From the NCBI GenBank assembly GCA_947624875.1, contig CANQMA010000007.1, positions 1-58,829 on the forward strand: a DNA stretch of 58,829 nt. Reading direction: 5' to 3'. A program made the position numbers and the translations under genes. Shown piece after piece: positions 8,324-17,086 of the stretch (position 1 is its first letter; the number at the start of each line of letters is the position of its first letter). The notes beneath the pieces were generated by a model, which was not told where the DNA came from, searched no databases, and worked only from the letters and a program-made list of their open reading frames with translations. The DNA comes from an uncultured Lachnospiraceae bacterium. GTDB taxonomy: Bacteria > Bacillota > Clostridia > Lachnospirales > Lachnospiraceae.

Positions 8324-10736
8324 GTTTGAGAACCTTGTAAATTATGAAGAGTGTAAAACAGAAATCCAAATATAAATACCTCATATATAGTTTGAGAACC
8401 TTGTAAATTATGAAGAGTGTAAAACAATTAAATTATCAATCTTAAACGCTACGATGTTTGAGAACCTTGTAAATTATGAAGAGTGTAAAACCGAACGAGA
8501 GAATAAACGATTATATAAATTGTTTGAGAACCTTGTAAATTATGAAGAGTGTAAAACAAATCCTGTAACGCTTAAAAACTCATTGATGTTTGAGAACCTT
8601 GTAAATTATGAAGAGTGTAAAACTCCGCCTAAATCGTGCCATAGAGTAGTCCCGTTTGAGAACCTTGTAAATTATGAAGAGTGTAAAACTTTATTCGGCG
8701 TTCCTCCGCCTATAGTTACGTTTGAGAACCTTGTAAATTATGAAGAGTGTAAAACGGTAAACATTATGAGCAATAATTTTAATTGGTTTGAGAACCTTGT
8801 AAATTATGAAGAGTGTAAAACCAAGTCATGAGACTTTTCAAAATCTTCTTAGTTTGAGAACCTTGTAAATTATGAAGAGTGTAAAACAAGCTCAAGAGAA
8901 ATTAAAATGTCTCTTTTGTTTGAGAACCTTGTAAATTATGAAGAGTGTAAAACAATTTACGCCGTCAAACACTGTACCGCGTGGTTTGAGAACCTTGTAA
9001 ATTATGAAGAGTGTAAAACCAAAACTTTAAAATTAAGGGGGTATACTTGGTTTGAGAACCTTGTAAATTATGAAGAGTGTAAAACAAGACCCGGGAGAGT
9101 TGGGGAAGCGTGACGTTTGAGAACCTTGTAAATTATGAAGAGTGTAAAACCCTCCTTAATATTTATTACTACTTTTTTATGTTTGAGAACCTTGTAAATT
9201 ATGAAGAGTGTAAAACAAGGGTATCAAAACTTACATCTACAACTCCGTTTGAGAACCTTGTAAATTATGAAGAGTGTAAAACCTTACCTCCTTAATATTT
9301 ATTACCTTTTATGTTTGAGAACCTTGTAAATTATGAAGAGTGTAAAACTTACCTCCTTAATATTTATTACCTTTTTATGTTTGAGAACCTTGTAAATTAT
9401 GAAGAGTGTAAAACAGTACAAACAAAGGAAGCGGCGAGATCCTAGTTTGAGAACCTTGTAAATTATGAAGAGTGTAAAACGGTACTTATGATATACCGCG
9501 CCTCTTTTCTGTTTGAGAACCTTGTAAATTATGAAGAGTGTAAAACCTAGACTGCGCGGATGAATTGGGAAAGAGAGTTTGAGAACCTTGTAAATTATGA
9601 AGAGTGTAAAACTAATATTCCTGAAAACTGTTTTGAAGATGGGTTTGAGAACCTTGTAAATTATGAAGAGTGTAAAACGGGGGCTTCAAAGTGAAAGAGT
9701 TTGAACTGGTTTGAGAACCTTGTAAATTATGAAGAGTGTAAAACTTATCTGACTACTGAAAGTGACGTATTACTGTTTGAGAACCTTGTAAATTATGAAG
9801 AGTGTAAAACACGTGTCCTCATGTGATATAAGCACGATATGTTTGAGAACCTTGTAAATTATGAAGAGTGTAAAACGAACAGGCAAGACCAAAGTTGCGC
9901 TTGATTTGTTTGAGAACCTTGTAAATTATGAAGAGTGTAAAACGGCGGCACTGTTGCAACAACTAACGTGACAGTTTGAGAACCTTGTAAATTATGAAGA
10001 GTGTAAAACGAATTTTTTTGCCTCTTTATCTCGCATATAGTTTGAGAACCTTGTAAATTATGAAGAGTGTAAAACACTGTTAAATCTGGTACATATACCT
10101 TTGATGTTTGAGAACCTTGTAAATTATGAAGAGTGTAAAACAATTGTCTGTTTGTTTCTCTTTCTTTCTATGTTTGAGAACCTTGTAAATTATGAAGAGT
10201 GTAAAACTGTATTTGAAAACCTAATAAAATCATAATTGTTTGAGAACCTTGTAAATTATGAAGAGTGTAAAACTGCAGACTTTTAATCGTGCAATACATT
10301 CTTGTTTGAGAACCTTGTAAATTATGAAGAGTGTAAAACAATAATATCTTTGCGTCAAGTCCTCGGCTAGTTTGAGAACCTTGTAAATTATGAAGAGTGT
10401 AAAACGGTGAAAGTGCAGAAAAAATGGAACTATCAGTTTGAGAACCTTGTAAATTATGAAGAGTGTAAAACTCGAAACTGCAAATAAAATACATGAAAGC
10501 GGTTTGAGAACCTTGTAAATTATGAAGAGTGTAAAACAAGTACGTGTTTGTGTGTCCGTTAGACGGTGTTTGAGAACCTTGTAAATTATGAAGAGTGTAA
10601 AACTTGCAACCGTCAAGAATCATCTCGACCATCGTTTGAGAACCTTGTAAATTATGAAGAGTGTAAAACTGTTCCTGATGTCTTTGTGGGATTCCCCATT
10701 GTTTGAGAACCTTGTAAATTATGAAGACAGTAAAAC
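8324..10736 (+). CRISPR. Type II-A CRISPR array: 37 repeats of 36 bp, 36 spacers
   Basis: The repeat begins GTTTGAGAACC and ends AGAGTGTAAAAC. I followed 37 copies at 8324, 8390, 8456 and so on in steps of about 66 to 10701. Spacers are 30 bp except spacer 12 (29) and spacers 24 and 36 (31). Repeats 1-36 appear identical. The last (10701-10736) carries two substitutions (repeat positions 28-29, GT to CA) outside the anti-repeat-pairing part, as is usual for the leader-distal end. Spacers 13 (9151-9180), 15 (9283-9312) and 16 (9349-9378) are variants of one target; the other spacers look unrelated. The array is read in the same direction as cas9. Confidence 0.98.
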
Positions 10737-11230
10737 TTGCAGACGGAATCAAAGCAGGAAGTAATACCATATGGCAGAGTGCTCAAGGGGAGAAGAAAAT
10801 TCCTTTTTTCAAAGTACGCAAAAAGCCTCTTTTTCAAAGATAGAACCTTATACATGGACAAATTGAGAATGGCAGACAATATTGATGAAATTGTTCCTGC
10901 ATCAGGAGATTATGTAAATGAGGAATTAAAGCATTCGAGAAAGACGGTATAAAAGATTTTACACTGGGAACGGTGAATATACGTATTGGAGAAAAATGAT
11001 TACAGCACAGAGGTCGTTATCGCAAATACCGGAACAAGATTGTATTTATATGATGTCGTGAAACTAAAGAAAATACATATCAAAGAAAGAAGAAGCTACC
11101 AACAGCGGTATTCCCAAAAAGGGAAGATGCTGAAGAGTGTAGCTCCTTCTGATAATAGTATATTCCAAAATTCTGAAAAATGGCAATATAAAATTAGGTG
11201 GATTTCCAATGCCAAGTATCGCCATAACTA
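10737..11230 (+). pseudogene. Degenerate gene remnant beyond the CRISPR array
   Basis: Three overlapping frame pieces follow the last repeat without a shared start. One reads AGSNTIWQSAQGEKKIPFF (near 10758), one DEIVPASGDYVNEELKHSRK (near 10886) and one STEVVIANTGTRLYLYDVV (near 11002). The last segment, up to DNSIFQNSEK near 11160, resembles parts of large phage or conjugative-element polyvalent proteins, where a nuclease-like domain is followed by an N-S-I-x-Q-N motif. That is a weak impression. The repeated frame changes argue for a pseudogene. Confidence 0.35.
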
Positions 11231-11308
11231 AGGTCAAACAAGGATATACTGATTTTGGGGATATATCGTAGCAGGGTAGGAGGAAAGCTGCAAAGGCAGT
11301 GATGAAAT

Positions 11309-12727
11309 ATGGATAAAAGCAGTTTAAAAAATGCCCTAATTTCATATGGCAGGAAGGGGAGATATCCGCTTCATATGCCCGGACATAAAAGGAATTTGAA
11401 ACTGTTAGAGGGAATGGATCCTTTTGAAATTGATATTACGGAAATCGAAGGGTTTGATAATCTGCATTATCCGATGGGGATCATTCAGGATGCGATGGAG
11501 CGCGCGCGGGCATTTTATGGAACGAAACGTTCGTGGTTTCTGGTCAATGGGAGCACCTGCGGCATTTTGGCGGCAATCAGTGCAGTGACAGAAATTGGCG
11601 ACACGGTTTTAGTGGGAAGAAACTGCCATAAATCTGTTTATCATGCTCTCAAACTGAGAAATCTCCAAGCCAAATATGTTTATCCCGAGTTGATAGAAGA
11701 CTATGGCATCTATGGCGGATATGATGCGGAAAAAATCAAAAAAATCCTGGATCAAGAGAAGAAAATCAAAGTTGTGATTTTGACATCGCCGACTTATGAG
11801 GGGATAGTTTCCGACATTAAAAAAATTGCGGAGATTGTTCATCAGAGAGATGGAATTTTGATTGTGGACGAAGCGCATGGGGCCCATTTTGGACTGGGTC
11901 TGCAAACGCCGAAGCCGGCGTACCGCCTGGGAGCGGACATTGTTGTTGAAAGTTTACATAAAACATTGCCGGCGCTGACACAGACGGCGATTCTTCATTT
12001 GATGGGAAATCGGGTTTTGGCGGACCGCATCGAAGAGTTTTTAGGAATATTTGAAACCAGCAGTCCTTCTTATGTGCTGATGGCATCCATAGACCAGTGC
12101 GTGGATATGATTGCCAAAGAGGGAATGGAAAAAATGGCGGAACTGCAAAGTCAGATGAAAGATTTTCGCAGCGATGCGGAGAATTTTTCGCATATCAGAA
12201 TTCCGGGCAGGGAACTTAAGGGAACCTGTTCCGTGTTTGATGTTGATGAGACAAAACTGGTTTTCGACGTGGGCAAAACAGAGATGACAGGAAAACAGCT
12301 CTCAGAAAAATTACGGACAAAATATGGTTTTGAATTGGAACTGGACGCCCCGACATATGCGCTTGCAATCTGTACAATCTGCGATGACCCCACACAACTG
12401 GATCGTCTGAAAAGTAGTCTGCGGGAAATTGACCGGACATTGAGTTTTGCAGAGAAAACATATGACTGTTCTCTGCCGGAGAACAGGGCATTTTATTCGG
12501 TATATGAGGCTTCCGTCAGGAAGAGGGAACGTGTTCGCATTGATGCGGCGGAGGGAAGGATTTCCGCAGAATTTCTATATTTATATCCACCGGGAATTCC
12601 TCTTCTTGTACCCGGCGAAGAAATTTCAGGAGGACTCATCGAAAGAGTTCAAAATTATCTGCGGCAGGGCTTTTGCATAAACGGGCCGGCAGATAAAAAA
12701 AATGAGTGGATTGAGGTATTACGATAA
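11309..12727 (+). CDS. Orn/Lys/Arg decarboxylase family PLP enzyme (YaaO-like)
   Basis: The 472-residue cytosolic protein belongs to the fold-type I PLP enzymes of the ornithine/lysine/arginine decarboxylase family. RYPLHMPGHKRN (residues 18-29) is the family's opening motif, VDEAHGAHFG holds the cofactor Asp and His, and VESLHKTLPALTQTA carries the Schiff-base Lys. The small C-terminal domain ends in PPGIPLLVPGE. The substrate (arginine, lysine or ornithine) cannot be told from sequence. It heads the operon with the kinase, holB, ricT, trmN6 and rsmI, the position yaaO has in B. subtilis. GTAGGAGG lies about 25 bases upstream and no stronger site is nearer, so ATG 11309 is the longest supported start. 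Confidence 0.88.
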   Translation: MDKSSLKNALISYGRKGRYPLHMPGHKRNLKLLEGMDPFEIDITEIEGFDNLHYPMGIIQDAMERARAFYGTKRSWFLVNGSTCGILAAISAVTEIGDTVLVGRNCHKSVYHALKLRNLQAKYVYPELIEDYGIYGGYDAEKIKKILDQEKKIKVVILTSPTYEGIVSDIKKIAEIVHQRDGILIVDEAHGAHFGLGLQTPKPAYRLGADIVVESLHKTLPALTQTAILHLMGNRVLADRIEEFLGIFETSSPSYVLMASIDQCVDMIAKEGMEKMAELQSQMKDFRSDAENFSHIRIPGRELKGTCSVFDVDETKLVFDVGKTEMTGKQLSEKLRTKYGFELELDAPTYALAICTICDDPTQLDRLKSSLREIDRTLSFAEKTYDCSLPENRAFYSVYEASVRKRERVRIDAAEGRISAEFLYLYPPGIPLLVPGEEISGGLIERVQNYLRQGFCINGPADKKNEWIEVLR

Positions 12728-12743
12728 AAGGATACAGTCAGAT

Positions 12744-13346
12744 ATGGGTAAGATATTTTTTGTTTTAGGAAAAAGCAGCAGTGGCAAAGATACGATTTTT
12801 GGGAGGCTGAAGGAGGATAGTTCGCTGCGATTAAAAACGGTTGTCGGATACACGACAAGACCGATACGCTCCGGAGAAAAAAACGGAGTGGAGTATTTTT
12901 TTGTGAGCCCGCAGGAACTTCAGAAGCTGAAGGAATCCGGGAAAGTGATTGAATGCCGCGATTACAATACTGTTCATGGCATCTGGTCTTATTTTACGGT
13001 GGATGACGGACAGATTGATTTGGCAGATGGAAATTATTTATATATCGGCACCCTGGAATCTTTTGTCAAAATGGCAGCTTATTACGGAAAGTCTTCGGTT
13101 GTGCCGGTATATATTGAAGTTGAGGCTGGGGAGCGGCTTCTAAGAGCAGTCAAACGCGAGCAAAAGCAGCAGGAGCCAAAGTATGCAGAGTTGTGTCGGC
13201 GTTTTCTTGCGGATGAAAAAGATTTTGATGAGAAAAATATTATTGCAGCGGGAATTGAACAGCGGTTTGAGAATAGAGACCTGGAACGCTGTATTTGTGA
13301 GATTAAAGCGATGATTTCAGAGCAGATTGGCGAATCTTGTGTTTAG
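12744..13346 (+). CDS. Guanylate kinase-like protein
   Basis: This P-loop kinase of the guanylate kinase type has 200 residues. FVLGKSSSGKDTIF (residues 6-19) is the Walker A loop, VVGYTTRPIRSGEKNGVEYF is the GMP-binding segment, and the C-terminal lid region is Arg/Lys rich. The usual reaction is ATP plus GMP to ADP plus GDP. In B. subtilis the same operon slot, between yaaO and holB, holds thymidylate kinase, so this may be a diverged paralogue with another role. ATG 12744 was chosen over the upstream in-frame ATG at 12702, which lies inside the preceding gene. Residues before 12744 do not fit the family. Confidence 0.8.
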   Translation: MGKIFFVLGKSSSGKDTIFGRLKEDSSLRLKTVVGYTTRPIRSGEKNGVEYFFVSPQELQKLKESGKVIECRDYNTVHGIWSYFTVDDGQIDLADGNYLYIGTLESFVKMAAYYGKSSVVPVYIEVEAGERLLRAVKREQKQQEPKYAELCRRFLADEKDFDEKNIIAAGIEQRFENRDLERCICEIKAMISEQIGESCV

Positions 13347-13400
13347 GCAGGGTTTTGTGATATGATAGATAACAGCAGATTTTTGGCTGTGGGAGAAATG

Positions 13401-14414
13401 ATGGAAACAGATAGAGTGCCGGGACAAGATCATATTGTAAAACATTTTGAAAATGCAATTCGTATGGGAAAGATTTCTCATGCCTACATTATCAATGGTG
13501 AAGCAGGCATGGGGAAACTGACACTGGCAAGAAATTTTGCGAAAGCGCTGCAGTGCCGGGATAATGCGCCGGAGAAAGAACCAAAGACCGGCAGGGCATG
13601 TCAGGAATGTAAATCCTGTAAACAGACAGAGTCCCTGAATCAGCCGGATATTTTGTATGTGACATATGAAAAGACCGGAATTGGAGTAGATGAAATCCGT
13701 ACGCAGATTAATGCGGATATTGAGATAAGACCATACAGCAGTCCCTACAAAATATATATTGTACCGGACAGTGAAAAAATGACGGTGGCAGCGCAGAATG
13801 CACTGTTGAAGACGATTGAAGAACCGCCGGAATACGCGGTGATTATTTTGTTGACAACCAATGCAGATGTATTTCTTCCGACAATCTTATCACGGTGTGT
13901 ACTCTTAAACATGAAGCCGGTAAAAGAAAAACTGATTCAGGACCGGCTCATGGCAATGTATGGACTCAGTCCGCACGAGGCGAAAACAGCGGCAGTGTTT
14001 TCCGGAGGAAATCCGGGGAAGGCGGAGAGACTTGCGGTTTCTGAAGATTTTCGGGAATTGAAAAGCTGTGTCGTGGATACGCTCATGTCTCTGCAGAATG
14101 CCGGTATGGATGCTGTTAGTGCGAATGTGAAACGCGCCGTGGAGTTTAAAAAGGAAATTGGAGAGTATTTTTCGCTGATGCGCAGCTGGTTCCGGGATGT
14201 GCTATCGAAAAAAGCCTTAAAAGACGAGGCGGTTTTGATTTTTGAGGAACAGGAGCGTGCGGTTGACCGGATGGCAGCGCAGTGTTCTTACGATGATATT
14301 GACAGGATGTTAAAGAGTATCGGGCAGGCGGAAAACAGAATACGTTCGAATGTTAATTTTGATTTTACAATAGAGGTGCTGTTGCTGGCATTGAAAGAAA
14401 GGATTCGAAAATGA
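13401..14414 (+). CDS. holB: DNA polymerase III delta' subunit
   Basis: The clamp-loader delta' subunit helps open and load the sliding clamp. VPGQDHIVKHFENAI opens the AAA+ module. The P-loop is modified (GEAGMGKLTLARNF), a zinc-binding set is visible (CRDNAPEK...RACQECKSCKQTE), and NALLKTIEEPPE plus LPTILSRC (sensor and SRC motif) are present. The long frame starts at 13362, but GGGAG at 13391-13395 sits 5 bases before ATG 13401, which also matches the family's usual distance to the G-Q motif, so 13401 is used. The stop overlaps ricT by 4 bases. Confidence 0.92.
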   Translation: METDRVPGQDHIVKHFENAIRMGKISHAYIINGEAGMGKLTLARNFAKALQCRDNAPEKEPKTGRACQECKSCKQTESLNQPDILYVTYEKTGIGVDEIRTQINADIEIRPYSSPYKIYIVPDSEKMTVAAQNALLKTIEEPPEYAVIILLTTNADVFLPTILSRCVLLNMKPVKEKLIQDRLMAMYGLSPHEAKTAAVFSGGNPGKAERLAVSEDFRELKSCVVDTLMSLQNAGMDAVSANVKRAVEFKKEIGEYFSLMRSWFRDVLSKKALKDEAVLIFEEQERAVDRMAAQCSYDDIDRMLKSIGQAENRIRSNVNFDFTIEVLLLALKERIRK

Positions 14415-15304
14415 TTAAGGTAATTGGAGTAAGATTCAGACAGGCGGGAAAAATTTACTATTTTGACCCGGCAGGTCTTGACATAAAAAGAGAGGATCAT
14501 GTCATCGTGGAAACGACGAGGGGCGTAGAGTACGGCAGAGTTGTGGAAGGCGTGAAACAGGTCTCAGATGATGAAGTGACAACGCCTTTAAAACCGGTGA
14601 TTCGCCTTGCAACAAAGGAGGACGATCAAAAGGCGCAGAAAAACAAGGAGAAGGAAAAAAAGGCATTTAAGATCTGTAAAGAAAAGATTGCAAAACATGG
14701 CCTGGAAATGAAACTGATCGATACGGAATATACATTCGATAACAATAAGATTTTGTTTTATTTTACCGCGGATGGGCGAATTGATTTTCGTGAACTTGTG
14801 AAAGACCTTGCAGCAGTATTTAAAACGAGAATTGAGCTGCGTCAGGTCGGCGTGCGCGATGAGACGAAAATGATTGGCGGAATTGGAATCTGCGGCAGAC
14901 CGCTTTGCTGCAATTCGTATCTGTCTGATTTTATTCCGGTATCGATTAAGATGGCAAAGGAACAGGATCTGTCCTTAAATCCTACAAAAATATCGGGCAT
15001 TTGCGGAAGACTGATGTGCTGTCTGAAAAATGAGCAGGAGGCATATGAACAGTTAAATTCCAATCTGCCAAATATAGGGGAAACGGTTAAAACGCTGGAC
15101 GGATATAAGGGCGAAGTCACCAGCGTCAATGTACTCCGGCAGAAGGTAAAGATTGTCGTGGAAGAAAATGACGAAAGAGAAATCCGGGAATATTCAATCA
15201 AGGAATTGAAATTTAAGCCGAAGAAAAAGAAGTTTGATCTGGCTTCGGAAGAATTAAAAGCATTGAAGAATCTTGAGGACAAAGAAGAATCCAAATTGGA
15301 TTAG
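14411..15304 (+). CDS. ricT: Regulatory iron-sulfur-containing complex subunit RicT (YaaT, PSP1 domain)
   Basis: RicT is part of the RicAFT (Y-) complex that promotes RNase Y-dependent mRNA maturation and affects sporulation and competence in B. subtilis. The 297-residue protein has the PSP1 domain (VIGVRFRQAGKIYYFDP, then EYGRVV) and the conserved cysteine-rich core GIGICGRPLCCNSYL and ISGICGRLMCCLKNE, which bind Fe-S in the family. A basic-acidic C-terminal tail follows. It overlaps holB by 4 bases, as part of the same operon. Confidence 0.93.
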   Translation: MIKVIGVRFRQAGKIYYFDPAGLDIKREDHVIVETTRGVEYGRVVEGVKQVSDDEVTTPLKPVIRLATKEDDQKAQKNKEKEKKAFKICKEKIAKHGLEMKLIDTEYTFDNNKILFYFTADGRIDFRELVKDLAAVFKTRIELRQVGVRDETKMIGGIGICGRPLCCNSYLSDFIPVSIKMAKEQDLSLNPTKISGICGRLMCCLKNEQEAYEQLNSNLPNIGETVKTLDGYKGEVTSVNVLRQKVKIVVEENDEREIREYSIKELKFKPKKKKFDLASEELKALKNLEDKEESKLD

Positions 15305-15313
15305 AGGAATATT

Positions 15314-16051
15314 TTGAAAGTAGAATTAAAGGAAAAGGAACAGCTGGTCGATTTAGAGCGTAACGGCTATCAGATTATTCAGGACAGGGAGCGGTTCTGC
15401 TTTGGGATGGATGCAGTTCTGCTATCCGGATTTGCGGAGGTAAAAAAAGGGGAACGGGTGCTCGACCTTGGAACCGGAACGGGCATTCTTCCGATCCTAT
15501 TGGAGGCAAAGACGGATGGAGGGCATTTTACCGGACTGGAAATCCAACCGGAAAGTGCGGACATGGCAAGGAGAAGCGTAGCGCTCAATCATTTGGATGA
15601 GAAAATTGAAATTATAGACGGCGATATCAAAGAGGCTTCGAATATTTTTGGCGGAGCCGCTTTTCATGTTATCACGACAAATCCGCCTTATATGACAGAA
15701 AATCACGGGTTGAAAAATCCAAAGGATGCAAAGGCGGTTGCACGGCATGAAATTTTGTGTACGCTGGAAGATGTTTTGCGGGAAAGCGCAAAAATGCTTA
15801 TGCCGCAGGGAAGGTTTTATATGGTACACCGACCGAGGAGACTGGTGGAAATCATTACGTTGATGAGGAAGTACCGGATTGAACCAAAGCGGATCCAGAT
15901 GGTCTACCCGTTTGTGGACAGGGAGGCGAATATGGTACTGATTGAAGGAAGAAAAGGCGGCGGAGCCATGATGAAAGTTATGGAACCCTTGATTGTATAT
16001 GAAAAGCCGGGCGTATACACTAAAAAAATTTATGAATTATACCGGTTCTAA
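15314..16051 (+). CDS. trmN6: tRNA1(Val) (adenine(37)-N6)-methyltransferase family protein
   Basis: This is a SAM-dependent methyltransferase (245 residues) related to YfiC/TrmN6 and B. subtilis YabB, which modify A37 of tRNA. FGMDAVLLSGFAEV precedes motif I VLDLGTGTGILPILL, and TTNPPYM is the catalytic N-P-P-Y motif of adenine-N6 enzymes. The start codon is TTG, supported by AGAGGA ending 5 bases upstream. It lies 9 bases after ricT and one gene before rsmI, as in B. subtilis. Confidence 0.88.
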   Translation: MKVELKEKEQLVDLERNGYQIIQDRERFCFGMDAVLLSGFAEVKKGERVLDLGTGTGILPILLEAKTDGGHFTGLEIQPESADMARRSVALNHLDEKIEIIDGDIKEASNIFGGAAFHVITTNPPYMTENHGLKNPKDAKAVARHEILCTLEDVLRESAKMLMPQGRFYMVHRPRRLVEIITLMRKYRIEPKRIQMVYPFVDREANMVLIEGRKGGGAMMKVMEPLIVYEKPGVYTKKIYELYRF

Positions 16052-16133
16052 ATAGACGGCAAAGAGCGTTTCGGGTATGATTTACCGCAGGAAATATGGG
16101 TGGAATTTTACCGGAATCATCAAAGGGGTAACG

Positions 16134-16973
16134 ATGACAGGAACATTATATTTGTGCGCCACGCCGATTGGCAATCTGGAGGATATGACCTACCGGGTGG
16201 TGAGAACATTAAAAGAAGTGGATTTAATTGGCGCGGAGGACACCAGAAACAGCAGAAAACTGTTGAACTATTTTGAGATTAAGACGCCGATGACCAGTTA
16301 TCATGAATTTAATAAATATGATAAGGCAAAGGTTCTCGTACAGAAAATGCTGGAAGGGAAAAACGTTGCGCTGATTACGGACGCGGGGACGCCGGGCATT
16401 TCAGACCCCGGGGAGGAACTGGTGCGGCAGTGCTATGAAGCAGGAATTACGGTAACATCTCTTCCGGGAGCTGCGGCATGTGTCACAGCGCTTGTCATGT
16501 CGGGTCAGGAAACCGGACGGTTTTGTTTTGAGGCCTTTCTGCCACATGAGAAAAAAGAAAGAGTGCGGCGGCTGGAAGAACTGAAAAATGAGACGAGAAC
16601 CATAGTACTCTATGAAGCGCCGCACCGCCTTGTCAAAACGCTGCATGAACTTTTAGAGGCGCTTGGGAACCGCTCGGTCACGCTCTGCAGGGAACTGACG
16701 AAACGCTACGAAGAAGGAATCCGGACGACGATATCCGAGGCGCTTTCATTGTATCAGGAAAAGGAGCCGAAGGGAGAGTATGTTTTGGTGATTGCCGGAA
16801 AGCCTCAGGAAGAACTAGAGGAAGAGCAGAGAAAAAAATGGGAAGCAATGACGATTGAGGAACATATCGATTATTATACAGAGCAGGGATACGATAAAAA
16901 GCAGGCAATGAAACTGGCCGCGAAAGACAGAGGCGTATCAAAGAGGGATATATATAATGAACTATTATCATAG
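16134..16973 (+). CDS. rsmI: 16S rRNA (cytidine(1402)-2'-O)-methyltransferase
   Basis: RsmI methylates the ribose of C1402 in the decoding centre of 16S rRNA. The 279-residue protein opens MTGTLYLCATPIGNLEDMT and contains GAEDTRNSRKLLNYF, ALITDAGTPGISDPGEELV (SAM-binding signature) and LPGAAACVTALV. All are hallmark motifs of the tetrapyrrole-methylase-like RsmI fold. The C-terminal helical domain ends at a KDRGVSKRDIYNEL helix. ATG 16134 is preceded by AAGGGG at 5 bases; the frame opens earlier at 16077 but without family similarity. It is the last gene of the operon and is followed by a strong terminator. Confidence 0.95.
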   Translation: MTGTLYLCATPIGNLEDMTYRVVRTLKEVDLIGAEDTRNSRKLLNYFEIKTPMTSYHEFNKYDKAKVLVQKMLEGKNVALITDAGTPGISDPGEELVRQCYEAGITVTSLPGAAACVTALVMSGQETGRFCFEAFLPHEKKERVRRLEELKNETRTIVLYEAPHRLVKTLHELLEALGNRSVTLCRELTKRYEEGIRTTISEALSLYQEKEPKGEYVLVIAGKPQEELEEEQRKKWEAMTIEEHIDYYTEQGYDKKQAMKLAAKDRGVSKRDIYNELLS

Positions 16974-16978
16974 CGAAA

Positions 16979-17005
16979 GAGCTGCCATAAGGCAGCTCCC
17001 TTTTT
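16979..17005 (+). terminator. Intrinsic terminator of the decarboxylase-rsmI operon
   Basis: GAGCTGCC pairs with GGCAGCTC around ATAA, followed by CCTTTTTG. Confidence 0.9.
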
Positions 17006-17086
17006 GTTTGAATTCAATTGTCAAATTTGTATATTGATCACTGCCCGGAGCAATGCACCGAAGCAATGGGATTGTCTGACGCAGTC

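Noticed and set aside
8454-9295. Open frames on the plus strand repeating FENLVNYEECKT
   Set aside because: They are the CRISPR repeat translated in one frame; the spacers supply random codons.
9859-10879. Minus-strand frames repeating FYTLHNLQGSQT or FTLFIIYKVLK
   Set aside because: They are the reverse complement of the CRISPR repeat, open only because the 36-bp repeat lacks stops in those frames.
11084-11345. Minus-strand frame across the region before the decarboxylase
   Set aside because: It is hydrophobic by composition, overlaps the decarboxylase start, and has no ribosome site or family resemblance.
15374-15829. Minus-strand frames opposite the tRNA methyltransferase
   Set aside because: They are antisense shadows; the plus-strand protein has intact SAM and N-P-P-Y motifs.
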